Source of the DNA: Flavobacterium sp. UBA7680
GTDB lineage: Bacteria; Bacteroidota; Bacteroidia; Flavobacteriales; Flavobacteriaceae
DNA length: 50,910 bases
Reading direction: 5' to 3'
Assembly (NCBI RefSeq): GCF_002482975.1
Contig: NZ_DLHA01000031.1
Coordinates: 60,444 to 111,353, forward strand
Below are positions 32,704 to 41,438 of the stretch, piece by piece. The translations under genes were made by a program, and so were the position numbers. How positions within the stretch are numbered: the stretch's first letter is position 1; the number at the start of each line of letters is the position of its first letter. The notes under the pieces are model-generated. The model did no database searches. It saw nothing but the letters and a program-made list of their open reading frames with translations, and was not told the DNA's origin.

Positions 32704-34098
32704 ATGTCAAAAAAAATCTTTTTTGTTGTACTCATTTGGCCTTTTTTCTTGCTGGCTCAGGAAAAACAAAAAGAGGTCGCGGATAATGTCACGCGCTATT
32801 ATTATGATGATAAAGTAGTTTCGGTCGAAATTTGGTTCGGTGCAGATAAAAAGCAAGACAGTTCTAAAACCTATTATCCGAGTGGAAAAGTAAACGAGGT
32901 TTTCTATTTTGATAAAGACGGATTAAAAGACGGAGATTGTTTTCAGTATAATTATCAAGGTGAAAAACTCGTAACCTGGAATTTTGCCCACGGAAAAATG
33001 ATGGGCAGAACAGATCATAAACTTCCGTTTAATAAGGACCGTGAAGAATCAGTCAAAAAAGCCCTAAAAATGCTGACGGATATTAATGCAAGAACGAATT
33101 TTAATCCAACGAGTATTAACGATTTGTATAATCGAGGCGTTTTAGGAGTAAGTCTTGGCAATAATACTTTGGCAATTGAAGATTTAAAAAAGGTTGAATT
33201 TGCAATTGACAAAGATCCAAAAAACAAAAAAGTAGTAGAGTCAGATTCCGCTCAAAAGAAAACGGCAGTCTTTCGAAGTAAGCTTTATGATCGAATGGGA
33301 AGTGTATACGCCACGCTCGAAATGGAAGGTTTTGCGTATAACTATTATTTTAAAGCAATCAAGAACGCTCCTACGGATTATCGCATTTTATACAACTTTG
33401 CAACATTGTTGCAAAAACGAAAATCGAATGATTTGGCGCGCTATTATTTAGAGAAAATTATAAAAGAAAAACCAGATCATGCCTACGCATACTGGGCACT
33501 CGCCAGGTTATTGAGTGACGAAGGAGAGAATGAAAAAGCATTTGAAAATATTGAAAAAGCCTTTCAATATGACAAAGGAAATATAAAGGGCGGAAGAGAT
33601 TTAAGAACAACCCGAGGTTTACTTTATCATAAAATGGGAGAATCTAAAAAAGGAATTGCCGATTTAGAAGTTGCATTAGAAATGGATAAAAACAATTCGT
33701 ATGCAATGAAAAACCTCGGAATAATTTATCTCGACAAGAAAAAATACGACGCAGCCTGCCCATTATTCCAAAAAGCAAAAGAACTTCATTACAGTTTGGT
33801 TTACGATGAAAATGATCTGGATTCGCTTTTAGAAAGTGCCTGTAATAAACAGCCGTTAGAAAAATCAGTTAAAAAGAAACCTTTTGTTTCGCCAAATCCG
33901 GCGCAGACAACCATTTATATAGAAAACTTCGATGCCAAAAACTTTGATTTTGAGTTTTTTAATTTCGAATCAAAATCAGTTTTAAAAGGAAAAACCAGCG
34001 ACGGAACTATAAATATTATTGGTCTGGATTCCGGATTTTATATTTTAAAAACTACTGTAGGAGATTCTGTAGAAACTTTTAAAGTGATCAAAGAATAA
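32704..34098 (+). CDS. Secreted TPR protein with YwqK-like repeats and a T9SS sorting domain
   Basis: A 464-residue protein. A signal peptide (KKIFFVVLIWPFFLLAQ) is followed by YwqK/MORN-like units (YYPSGKVNEVFYFDKDGLKD, about 55-75), then five to six TPR-like helix pairs (about 150-385, for example DHAYAYWALARLLSDEGENE and YAMKNLGIIYLDKKKYDAAC). The C-terminal 75 residues (FVSPNPAQTTIYIEN to the KVIKE end) form a type A type IX secretion sorting domain. It is therefore probably exported across the outer membrane and anchored or released. ATG 32704 was chosen over the TTG 12 bases upstream because it opens the signal peptide. Confidence 0.9.
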   Translation: MSKKIFFVVLIWPFFLLAQEKQKEVADNVTRYYYDDKVVSVEIWFGADKKQDSSKTYYPSGKVNEVFYFDKDGLKDGDCFQYNYQGEKLVTWNFAHGKMMGRTDHKLPFNKDREESVKKALKMLTDINARTNFNPTSINDLYNRGVLGVSLGNNTLAIEDLKKVEFAIDKDPKNKKVVESDSAQKKTAVFRSKLYDRMGSVYATLEMEGFAYNYYFKAIKNAPTDYRILYNFATLLQKRKSNDLARYYLEKIIKEKPDHAYAYWALARLLSDEGENEKAFENIEKAFQYDKGNIKGGRDLRTTRGLLYHKMGESKKGIADLEVALEMDKNNSYAMKNLGIIYLDKKKYDAACPLFQKAKELHYSLVYDENDLDSLLESACNKQPLEKSVKKKPFVSPNPAQTTIYIENFDAKNFDFEFFNFESKSVLKGKTSDGTINIIGLDSGFYILKTTVGDSVETFKVIKE

Positions 34099-34228
34099 AT
34101 TTATTCTAAAAACTTCATTTAAAAACAAAAATGCTCCGTGTATCTTTGCACTAACTTCGTGTATCTCTGCGAAATCCCCGAAATAACTTTAGACTAAACT
34201 TTGTACGTAATCTTAGCAAACATTTCCT

Positions 34229-34236
34229 TAAATTTG
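34229..34236 (+). promoter_or_regulatory. Candidate -7 element for serS
   Basis: The sequence TAAATTTG matches TAnnTTTG, followed by C as in the best examples. It ends 41 bases before ATG 34278. No -33 box stands at the expected distance. The region upstream (34120-34200) holds two direct copies of a CGTGTATCT-type repeat word. Confidence 0.5.
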
Positions 34237-34277
34237 CTTCCGTTATTAAAAAATACAATAGTTATAAAAATCAAGCT

Positions 34278-35549
34278 ATGTTACAAATCGCATTTATTAG
34301 AGAAAATCAGGAGAAAGTAATCAAGGCTTTAGCAAAACGAAATATCGATGCTAAAAGCGTTGTTGAAGAGGTGGTGCAATTAGACGAAAACCGTCGTGCA
34401 ACTCAAGTGGAATTAGATAATACTTTAGCTGAATCTAATAAATTGTCCAAAGATATAGGCGAATTAATGAAAGCGGGAGATAAAGCTAAAGCAGCAATCT
34501 TAAAAGAAAAAACAGTTTCATTAAAAGAAAAAAGCAAAGAACTTGGTGAAAAAGCAGAAGCTTTAGCAATTGAGTTAACCAATAAATTATACACATTGCC
34601 AAATCTTCCGGCAGATATTGTTCCAGAAGGAAAAACTCCAGACGATAACTTGAATGTTTTTCAGGAAGGCGATATTCCGGTTTTACACGAAGGCGCACAG
34701 CCACACTGGGAATTGGTAAAAAAATACGATATCATCGATTTTGAATTAGGTGTAAAAATTACCGGAGCAGGATTTCCTGTTTACAAAGGAAAAGGAGCTC
34801 GTTTGCAGCGTGCGTTAATCAACTATTTTTTAGATAAAAATACAGCAGCAGGATATGATGAAGTTCAGGTTCCACATTTGGTAAACGAAGCTTCAGGATA
34901 CGGAACAGGACAATTGCCAGATAAAGAAGGGCAAATGTACCATTCAACAATTGACGATTTATATTTGATTCCAACAGCTGAGGTTCCGGTTACGAATTTA
35001 TTCCGCGATGTTATTTTAAACGAAAGCGAATTACCGGTTTTACATACCGCTTATACGCCATGTTTCCGTCGTGAAGCAGGTTCTTACGGAGCACATGTTC
35101 GCGGATTAAACCGTTTACATCAGTTTGATAAAGTAGAAATCGTTCGTGTAGAGCACCCTGATAATTCATACGCAGCTCTTGACGGAATGGTAGAACATGT
35201 AAAAGATATTCTGAAAGAATTAAAATTACCATACAGAGTTTTACGTCTTTGTGGAGGCGATATGGGTTTCACATCGGCTTTGACTTATGATTTTGAAGTG
35301 TTTTCTACAGCGCAGGATCGCTGGTTAGAAATTAGTTCTGTTTCTAACTTCGAAACTTTTCAGGCAAACCGTCTGAAATTACGTTTCAAAGATAAAGACG
35401 GAAAAAACCAATTGGCTCATACTTTAAACGGAAGTTCATTAGCATTGCCTAGGGTTTTGGCCGGAATTTTAGAAAATTACCAAACGCCGGAAGGAATCGT
35501 AATTCCAGAAGTTTTACGTCCTTACTGTGGATTTGATATTATAAACTAA
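34278..35549 (+). CDS. serS: Seryl-tRNA synthetase
   Basis: A 423-residue class II synthetase that charges tRNA-Ser and tRNA-Sec-type substrates. The N-terminal 110 residues are the long coiled-coil arm that grips the tRNA (EVVQLDENRRATQVELDNTL, LKEKSKELGEKAEAL). The catalytic core follows: motif 2 in CFRREAGSYGAHVRGLNRLH and motif 3 in LNGSSLALPRVLAGILENYQ. The TAEVPVTNLF region is also present. It is complete and of normal length. A terminator palindrome at 35575 follows, so it is probably monocistronic. Confidence 0.98.
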   Translation: MLQIAFIRENQEKVIKALAKRNIDAKSVVEEVVQLDENRRATQVELDNTLAESNKLSKDIGELMKAGDKAKAAILKEKTVSLKEKSKELGEKAEALAIELTNKLYTLPNLPADIVPEGKTPDDNLNVFQEGDIPVLHEGAQPHWELVKKYDIIDFELGVKITGAGFPVYKGKGARLQRALINYFLDKNTAAGYDEVQVPHLVNEASGYGTGQLPDKEGQMYHSTIDDLYLIPTAEVPVTNLFRDVILNESELPVLHTAYTPCFRREAGSYGAHVRGLNRLHQFDKVEIVRVEHPDNSYAALDGMVEHVKDILKELKLPYRVLRLCGGDMGFTSALTYDFEVFSTAQDRWLEISSVSNFETFQANRLKLRFKDKDGKNQLAHTLNGSSLALPRVLAGILENYQTPEGIVIPEVLRPYCGFDIIN

Positions 35550-35574
35550 ATTTTTGTAATTTAGAGTTAGAGTT

Positions 35575-35607
35575 AAACCTGACGGGTTTTTAAACCCCGT
35601 CAGGTTT
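35575..35607. terminator. Rho-independent terminator downstream of serS
   Basis: AAACCTGACGGG at 35575-35586 pairs with CCCGTCAGGTTT at 35596-35607 around a 9-base loop. It resembles the ssb palindrome at 14533 in design (AAACC...GGTTT) but with a different core, suggesting a family of such elements. Confidence 0.82.
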
Positions 35608-35642
35608 CTTAATTGTTTAAAATACCATATTAAAATTAAAAT

Positions 35643-36590
35643 ATGACAAGAAAATATTTGTTTGTTTTTCTGTTATTAATGCCAAATATTTTCTTTGCTC
35701 AAATAGCGGCATCGGCAAATGATAAGATTATTTATTTGGATTCGTTGTGGAATCCGGTAACAAATGGTGATTTTAAATATTATAGAATTGTAAAAGATTA
35801 TCATTTAGATAAAGAAGAATACCGTTTTGAAGATCATTTTGCTACAGGCAAAATTCAAATGGAAGGGAATTCTATTACCAAAGATAATTTATCTCCAATA
35901 GGTGATTTTGTTTATTATTTTGAAAATGGAAATAAAAAGTTCACTTATTTTTATAGAAAAGGCCAGCCAATGGGTAAAGCTGTTGAATGGTATGAAAATG
36001 GAAATAAAAAAGCTGAACGAGAATATACACAGGATGATGAAGAACATACCTCTGAGTATAAAACACTTCAATTTTGGAATGAAAAAAATGTTCAAACTGT
36101 TGTAGATGGTAACGGTGAATTAGGAGATTCTGATGAACACTCTTCGGAATCTGGAAAAATTAAAGATGGAGAAAAAGACGGAGTTTGGAATGGCAAAAGC
36201 ACTCGTTTTAAGTCTAGCTATACAGAATTTTATGAAAGCGGAAAATTAAAGAGCGGAACGAGTATAGATTCACTTTCAAAAGAACACAAGTACAATAAAG
36301 TTTTTGTTCAGCCAAGACCAAAAAATGGATTAAATGATTTTTATGGATATATAGCCAGAAAATTCAGGATTCCTGCATCGGCAAGAGGTATAAGCGGGAG
36401 AATATATCTTCAATTTATTATCAAAGAAGATGGAAGCATCGAGAAAGTAAAAGTACTTAGAAGTGCAGGTTATGGTTTAGATGAAGAAGCTATAAGATTA
36501 ATAAGTGAATATCCGGATTGGAGTTCAGGAGAAATTAGAGGAATTAAAGCCAAAGTGTTATACTCAATTCCAATTACTATAAAAGCGTGA
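35643..36590 (+). CDS. TonB C-terminal domain protein with signal peptide and YwqK/MORN-like repeats
   Basis: A 315-residue protein. It begins with a cleavable-looking signal peptide (TRKYLFVFLLLMPNIFFAQ) instead of the membrane anchor plus Pro-rich linker of standard TonB. Residues about 80-200 contain repeats such as YYFENGNKKFTYFYRKGQP and EWYENGNKKAEREYTQ (YwqK type). The last 80 residues form the TonB C-terminal fold (RIYLQFIIKEDGSIEKVKVL, SAGYGLDEEAIRLISEYPDW). It is likely periplasmic. Because the anchor is missing it may not power TonB-dependent receptors itself. It is 30 bases upstream of a TPR gene and probably in its operon. Confidence 0.85.
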   Translation: MTRKYLFVFLLLMPNIFFAQIAASANDKIIYLDSLWNPVTNGDFKYYRIVKDYHLDKEEYRFEDHFATGKIQMEGNSITKDNLSPIGDFVYYFENGNKKFTYFYRKGQPMGKAVEWYENGNKKAEREYTQDDEEHTSEYKTLQFWNEKNVQTVVDGNGELGDSDEHSSESGKIKDGEKDGVWNGKSTRFKSSYTEFYESGKLKSGTSIDSLSKEHKYNKVFVQPRPKNGLNDFYGYIARKFRIPASARGISGRIYLQFIIKEDGSIEKVKVLRSAGYGLDEEAIRLISEYPDWSSGEIRGIKAKVLYSIPITIKA

Positions 36591-36620
36591 TGATTTATAA
36601 AGTTTGAAAACAAATTAAAA

Positions 36621-38402
36621 ATGAAACAGCTATTTCTATATATAACCTTATCATTCTCGCTGTTTGCATTTTCGCAAAACGAACAGTTAGCGAACAATTA
36701 CTACGACAAAGGTGATTTTGAAAAAGCAAAAATCATTTACGAAGATCTTTTAAGAAGTTCTCCTTCTAATACTCAATATTTTTTACGAACAATAGATTGT
36801 TATCAGCAATTGCAGCAATTTGATCTTGCCGAAAAAACAATTTTAAGTCGTTACAATGCTTATAAACAAGGTGTTTTTTTAGTTGAATTAGGATACAATT
36901 ATCAATTACAAAAAAACGAATCCAAAGCCAAAAATTACTACGAACAGGCAATCGATAAAATCAAAACCAACCCAAATGATGTTTACGGAGTTGGAAATGC
37001 TTTTGAAAAAAAGGTTTTATTAGAATATGCCTTAAAAGCGTATCAAACCGCCATGCAGGTTCAGCCGAATTATAATTTCAATTTTCAGATTGGAATGTTG
37101 TACGGTCAACTAGGAAAAACTGATTTGATGATCGATCTTTTGCTGACAGAATCTTATAATAATCAGCAGAATTCCAATTTAATCCAAACACAGTTATCCC
37201 GTTTTATGAATGGAGAAACTGATAATACGGCTTTTAAAGATGCCATGCGAAAAGCATTGATTTTAAGAACCCAAAAAGATCAGGATGTTTTTTGGAATCA
37301 TTATTTAAGCTGGTTTTATGTACAACAGAAAGAATTCGGAAAAGCCTTTATTCAGGAAAAAGCCATTTACAAACGTGAACCGGAATCTTTAATCAGTATT
37401 GTGAATTTAAGTCAGTTTGCCTTAAATGAAGATGATACAGATACTGCTTCTGAAATTCTGAATTTTATTCTTCAAAACACAAAAGATACCGATTTACTGA
37501 TTCAGACCAATGCCAATTTAATGCAGATTAAAATTGACAAAGCACAGGAAAAAGATTATCCGGCCATTACAGCAGAATTGCAGCAATTACTGGTTACTTA
37601 TGAAATAAATCCTTTTACCTTATCTTTGCAATTAATTCAGGCGCATTTCTTGGCTTTTAATTTAAAAAAGACAGAAGAAGCTAAAACAGTTGTAAAAAGA
37701 GCTTTAGAGTTAAATTTAAACGCTTATCAACAGGCTGATGCAAAGATGGAGCTGGCAGATATTTTGCTTTTAGAAGAAAAGTTCAATCAGGCATTAATTT
37801 ATTATTCGCAGATTCAATTGGATTTAAAGAATGATGTTATGTCGCATGAAGCCAGTTTGAAAGCGGCAAAAACAAGTTATTTTAAAACCGATTTTGAATG
37901 GGCTTTAAAACAATTTAAAGAATTAAAATCGGCAAACACGCAATTAATTGCCAACGACGCTCTTGAATATTTTTTACTGATAAATGACAACACGGTTGCC
38001 GATTCGACTCAAACAGCTTTAAAGCAATTTGCAAAAGGCGATTTTTTACTTTATCAGAATAAAAAAACAGAAGCAATTGCACATTTTCAAAACATTCTAA
38101 AAACCTTTAAAGGGCAGGAAATCGAAGCTGTAACATTGTTGCGTTTAGGTAAAATATATGAAAGTCAGAAGGATTACACTTTGGCTTTAAGCCAATACCA
38201 ACAAATCATCGACAACCACAGCGACGGAATTTATGTAGATGAAGCGCTGTTTTTCTCAGCAGAAATTTACAACGACGAATTGAAAGATGTAGAAAAGGCG
38301 AAGCCTTTGTATGAAAAGGTAATTTTTAACCATCAGGATAGTATTTACTTTGTTGATGCCAGGAAAAAATACCGCGAGTTAAGAGGGGATAAGAATTTAT
38401 AA
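36621..38402 (+). CDS. Large TPR-repeat protein
   Basis: A 593-residue protein with a signal peptide (KQLFLYITLSFSLFAFSQ) and TPR-like helical pairs along nearly the whole length, for example ANNYYDKGDFEKAKIIYEDL (about 24-45), YNYQLQKNESKAKNYYEQA, and ALLLRLGKIYESQKDYTLAL-type repeats near the C-terminus. Such proteins act as scaffolds. In Flavobacterium this gene is usually found next to the DUF4286/rsmA cluster, as here. The exact partner is unknown. It lies 30 bases after the TonB-domain gene and 50 bases before a small membrane protein. Confidence 0.88.
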   Translation: MKQLFLYITLSFSLFAFSQNEQLANNYYDKGDFEKAKIIYEDLLRSSPSNTQYFLRTIDCYQQLQQFDLAEKTILSRYNAYKQGVFLVELGYNYQLQKNESKAKNYYEQAIDKIKTNPNDVYGVGNAFEKKVLLEYALKAYQTAMQVQPNYNFNFQIGMLYGQLGKTDLMIDLLLTESYNNQQNSNLIQTQLSRFMNGETDNTAFKDAMRKALILRTQKDQDVFWNHYLSWFYVQQKEFGKAFIQEKAIYKREPESLISIVNLSQFALNEDDTDTASEILNFILQNTKDTDLLIQTNANLMQIKIDKAQEKDYPAITAELQQLLVTYEINPFTLSLQLIQAHFLAFNLKKTEEAKTVVKRALELNLNAYQQADAKMELADILLLEEKFNQALIYYSQIQLDLKNDVMSHEASLKAAKTSYFKTDFEWALKQFKELKSANTQLIANDALEYFLLINDNTVADSTQTALKQFAKGDFLLYQNKKTEAIAHFQNILKTFKGQEIEAVTLLRLGKIYESQKDYTLALSQYQQIIDNHSDGIYVDEALFFSAEIYNDELKDVEKAKPLYEKVIFNHQDSIYFVDARKKYRELRGDKNL

Positions 38403-38452
38403 ATTTCAATATTTTAAATTCCAAATTCCAATAAAAAAAGAATTTGTAAAAT

Positions 38453-38638
38453 ATGAGATATTTAGAGAATAAATTTATTAGAGTAATTGCATGTTTGTTT
38501 TTGGGAGGCGCAGTATCTGAATTGATTCACATTTCAACGGGAGATCCAAATAGACCGGAAACTTCAAATTTTACATTACTATATGCAATTATGTTTTATA
38601 TAGTTTTTTCTATTTATTTAAAAAGAAAAAAAATCTAG
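38453..38638 (+). CDS. Small two-helix membrane protein
   Basis: A 61-residue frame with two hydrophobic segments (IRVIACLFLGGAVSELIHI, about 9-27, and TLLYAIMFYIVFSIYLKRKK, about 42-61) and a short Pro/Thr-rich loop (GDPNRPETSN). No family recognised. It starts with ATG 50 bases after the TPR gene and ends 4 bases before DUF4286, which supports it being a real operon member despite its small size. Confidence 0.68.
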   Translation: MRYLENKFIRVIACLFLGGAVSELIHISTGDPNRPETSNFTLLYAIMFYIVFSIYLKRKKI

Positions 38639-38642
38639 AAAC

Positions 38643-38954
38643 ATGATAATCTTTAACGTTACCACCAATATACACGAAAGCGCACACGATCAATGGTTAA
38701 AATGGATGCAGGAAAAGCACATACCAGAAATCTTGGCAACACAAAAATTTTCATCAGCAAGAATTGTAAAAGTTTTGGTTGAAGAAGAAATGGGCGGAAT
38801 CACGTATTCTGTTCAATACATAACAGACAGTAAAGATACTTTAGAGAAGTATTATTTAGAAGACCAGCCTAGATTTGACAGAGAAGCTTTGGAATTATTT
38901 GCAGATAAAATGCTTTCTTTCAGAACAGAACTGGAGGTTATTTCAGAACATTAA
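38643..38954 (+). CDS. DUF4286 family protein
   Basis: A 103-residue soluble ferredoxin-like-fold protein. The N-terminal IIFNVTTNIHESAHDQWLKWMQEKHIPEIL and the SVQYITDSKDTLEKYYLE block are typical of DUF4286, a family found mainly in Bacteroidota. The function is unknown. In Flavobacterium it often precedes rsmA, as it does here 253 bases later. The ATG at 38643 follows the previous gene's stop by 4 bases, so it is co-transcribed with the small membrane protein. Confidence 0.87.
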   Translation: MIIFNVTTNIHESAHDQWLKWMQEKHIPEILATQKFSSARIVKVLVEEEMGGITYSVQYITDSKDTLEKYYLEDQPRFDREALELFADKMLSFRTELEVISEH

Positions 38955-38974
38955 TTTTAGGTTTTCTAAAAAGA

Positions 38975-39140
38975 AATAGCCCGCAGATTTGGCTGATTAA
39001 ACGGATTTACACAGATTATTAGATTTAAAATTTGTGATAATTTGTGTAATTCGTGGCAAAGAAATATAAAGCTTTGACAATTTATGGCAGAATAAAAGTA
39101 AAAGCCTTTGTGTCTTAGTGCCTTTGTGGCAAAAAAAGTG
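38975..39140. repeat. Mosaic of dispersed intergenic repeats upstream of rsmA
   Basis: Words such as CGCAGATTTGGCTGATTAAA, CACAGATTATTAGATT, GTAATTCGTGGC and TTTGTGTCTTAGTGCCTTTG follow one another. The last matches the left end of the window (1-26). They are pieces of the same repeats seen at 4.4-6.1, 7.0, 20.5 and 41.3 kb. They carry no gene. Confidence 0.55.
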
Positions 39141-39148
39141 AAATAAGC

Positions 39149-39180
39149 TTTGACCCTTCGCCGCAAAAAGAATACTTTTG
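39149..39180 (+). promoter_or_regulatory. Bacteroidota-type promoter for rsmA-mgtE
   Basis: TTTG (39149-39152), a 20-base spacer and TACTTTTG (39173-39180) form a consensus Bacteroidota promoter. Transcription would start about 7 bases after it, and the ATG at 39208 is about 20 bases further. It also excludes the in-frame GTG/ATG-like starts upstream of 39208. Confidence 0.78.
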
Positions 39181-39207
39181 CGCCCTTGTGGCAAAACAAG
39201 AAAGAAA

Positions 39208-39993
39208 ATGGAAAAAGTAAAAGCCAAAAAACATTTAGGACAACATTTCCTTAAAGACGAAAGTATTGCAAAAGCAATTGCCGATACTTTGAGTTTAAAA
39301 GGATACGAGGAGGTTTTAGAAATAGGACCAGGGATGGGTGTGTTGACTAAGTATTTGCTTGAAAAGCCCATAAATACACACGTTATTGAAATCGACACAG
39401 AATCTGTAGCGTATTTGGGCGAAAATTATCCAAAATTAAAAGATCAGATTATCTCTCAGGATTTTCTGAAATATAATATTAATGAAGTTTACAAGGATAA
39501 GCAATTTGCTATAATTGGAAATTTCCCTTATAATATCTCGACTCAAATTGTTTTTAGAACATTAGAGTTTAGAGATCAGATTCCGGAGTTCTCCGGAATG
39601 TTTCAAAAAGAAGTTGCAGAGCGCATCTGCGAAAAAAAAGGATCAAAAGCTTACGGAATCTTATCCGTTTTAGCTCAGGCCTTCTATGATACTGAGTATT
39701 TATTTACTGTAAGCGAAAATGTTTTTATTCCTCCGCCCAAGGTCAAGTCGGGTGTGATGAAAATGACCCGAAAGGAAGATTATAGCCTTCCTTGTGGTGA
39801 AAAGTTATTTTTTACGGTTGTAAAAACGGCTTTTCAGCAAAGACGAAAAACATTACGTAACAGTTTGAAAACATTAAATTTATCAGATAAACTAAGAGAA
39901 GACATTATCTTTGATAAACGTCCGGAACAACTTAGCGTTGACGAATTTATCGTTTTGACTCAAAAAATAGAAGCCGATGGAGTTCAAAGTTAG
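39208..39993 (+). CDS. rsmA: 16S rRNA (adenine1518/1519-N6,N6)-dimethyltransferase
   Basis: A 261-residue SAM-dependent enzyme (KsgA/RsmA) that dimethylates two adjacent adenines in helix 45 of 16S rRNA. Signatures are KHLGQHFLKDESIAK at the N-terminus, the SAM motif EIGPGMGVLTKYLL (38-51) and the NFPY motif at 105-108 (IIGNFPYNIS). The C-terminal helical domain (AFQQRRKTLRNSLKTL) is complete. Its stop overlaps the mgtE start by 17 bases, so both are translated from one message driven by the promoter at 39149-39180. Confidence 0.97.
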   Translation: MEKVKAKKHLGQHFLKDESIAKAIADTLSLKGYEEVLEIGPGMGVLTKYLLEKPINTHVIEIDTESVAYLGENYPKLKDQIISQDFLKYNINEVYKDKQFAIIGNFPYNISTQIVFRTLEFRDQIPEFSGMFQKEVAERICEKKGSKAYGILSVLAQAFYDTEYLFTVSENVFIPPPKVKSGVMKMTRKEDYSLPCGEKLFFTVVKTAFQQRRKTLRNSLKTLNLSDKLREDIIFDKRPEQLSVDEFIVLTQKIEADGVQS

Positions 39994-41326
39994 CAAAGAA
40001 TTTATTCATCAATTAGAAGATTTAATCGTTAAGAAAAATGACAATGAACTTGAAGTTTTACTTAATGACCTTCACCATGCTGATATCGCCGAAATCCTTG
40101 AAGAATTAGATTTCGACGAAGCAACTTACATTTTCAAAGTTTTAGATAGTGATAAAACCGCTGAGATTCTTCTTGAACTAGAAGAAGACCTGCGTGAAAA
40201 TATCTTAAGCCGACTTTCACCGAAAGAGATTGCAGAAGAGCTTGATGAGCTGGAAACAAATGATGCGGCCGATATTATCGCTGAACTTTCGCAGGAAATT
40301 AAGGCAGAAGTTATTTCTGAGTTACTTGACGTAGAACACGCAAAAGACATTGTCGAATTATTACGCTACGATGAAAACTCGGCGGGTGGTTTGATGGGTA
40401 AAGAGCTGGTAAAAGTTAATGAAAACTGGAATGTTTTGACCTGCGTAAAAGAAATGCGAATTCAGGCAGAAAATGTTTCAAGAGTCCATTCTATTTATGT
40501 TGTTGATGATGAAAACCGTTTAAAAGGCCGTTTATCACTTAAAGATTTATTGACTACTTCGACCAAAACTCAAATTGGAGATATTTATATTCGAAAATTA
40601 AATTTCGTAAACGTAGATACCGAAGATGTTGAGGTAGCCCGTATCATGCAAAAATACGACTTAGAGGCAATTCCGGTTGTAGATGAACTTGGTCGTTTAG
40701 TTGGAAGAATTACAATTGATGATATCGTAGATGTAATCAAGGAAGAAGCCGATAAAGATTACCAATTAGCTGCGGGTATTACACAAGATATTGAAACAAA
40801 TGACAGTGTTCTTGAATTAACAAAAGCGCGTTTACCTTGGCTTTTAATCGGGATGGTAATTGAGATTGTGGCTTCTTTTGTTTTGAAAGATAATGAAAGT
40901 GCTTTTCAAAAATATTCAACTTTAATTATTTTCGTGCCTCTGCTTTCGGCTACAGCCGGAAATATTGGAGTTCAGGCATCGGCAATCGTTGTACAGGGTT
41001 TAGCTAATGGAACTTTGAAAGAATTCAGTAAAAGTTATTTTAGCAAAGAGGTTACTGTTTCGATGATTTCCGGAAGTATAATTTCCCTGCTTTTACTGGG
41101 ATATCACTCTTTGATGTACGGACAATATTTAGTGGGAATTGCTATTTCGATCTCTATGATCGTGGTGATTATGTTTGCTGCAATTTTAGGAACTTTAGTG
41201 CCGCTTTTTCTTCATAAAAATAAAATTGACCCCGCAATTGCAACCGGGCCATTTATTACTACAACTAATGATGTTTTTGGAATTATGCTCTATTTTGGAG
41301 TAGCCAAATTGATTCTTGGGTTTTAA
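39977..41326 (+). CDS. mgtE: Magnesium transporter MgtE
   Basis: A 449-residue Mg2+ channel. Residues 1-130 form the N domain of superhelical repeats (EELDFDEATYIFKVLDSDKT, ISELLDVEHAKDIVELLRYD). Two CBS domains follow (about 135-260, SRVHSIYVVDDENRLKGRLS and DLEAIPVVDELGRLVGRITI), then five membrane helices (about 280-449) with the pore-region TATAGNIGVQASA-like stretch (LLSATAGNIGVQASAIVVQG). It mediates Mg2+-regulated import. The overlap with rsmA suggests translational coupling, a neighbourhood I have seen in flavobacteria. Confidence 0.97.
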   Translation: MEFKVSKEFIHQLEDLIVKKNDNELEVLLNDLHHADIAEILEELDFDEATYIFKVLDSDKTAEILLELEEDLRENILSRLSPKEIAEELDELETNDAADIIAELSQEIKAEVISELLDVEHAKDIVELLRYDENSAGGLMGKELVKVNENWNVLTCVKEMRIQAENVSRVHSIYVVDDENRLKGRLSLKDLLTTSTKTQIGDIYIRKLNFVNVDTEDVEVARIMQKYDLEAIPVVDELGRLVGRITIDDIVDVIKEEADKDYQLAAGITQDIETNDSVLELTKARLPWLLIGMVIEIVASFVLKDNESAFQKYSTLIIFVPLLSATAGNIGVQASAIVVQGLANGTLKEFSKSYFSKEVTVSMISGSIISLLLLGYHSLMYGQYLVGIAISISMIVVIMFAAILGTLVPLFLHKNKIDPAIATGPFITTTNDVFGIMLYFGVAKLILGF

Positions 41327-41438
41327 ATTTTTGCCACAAATTAATAGATTACAGTGATTTAAAATCCTTAAAATCTGCGTAATTTACAGCCGAAAAATAG
41401 GCTGTTAGCCAGTCTAAAATAAATTAAAACCAAGCAGG

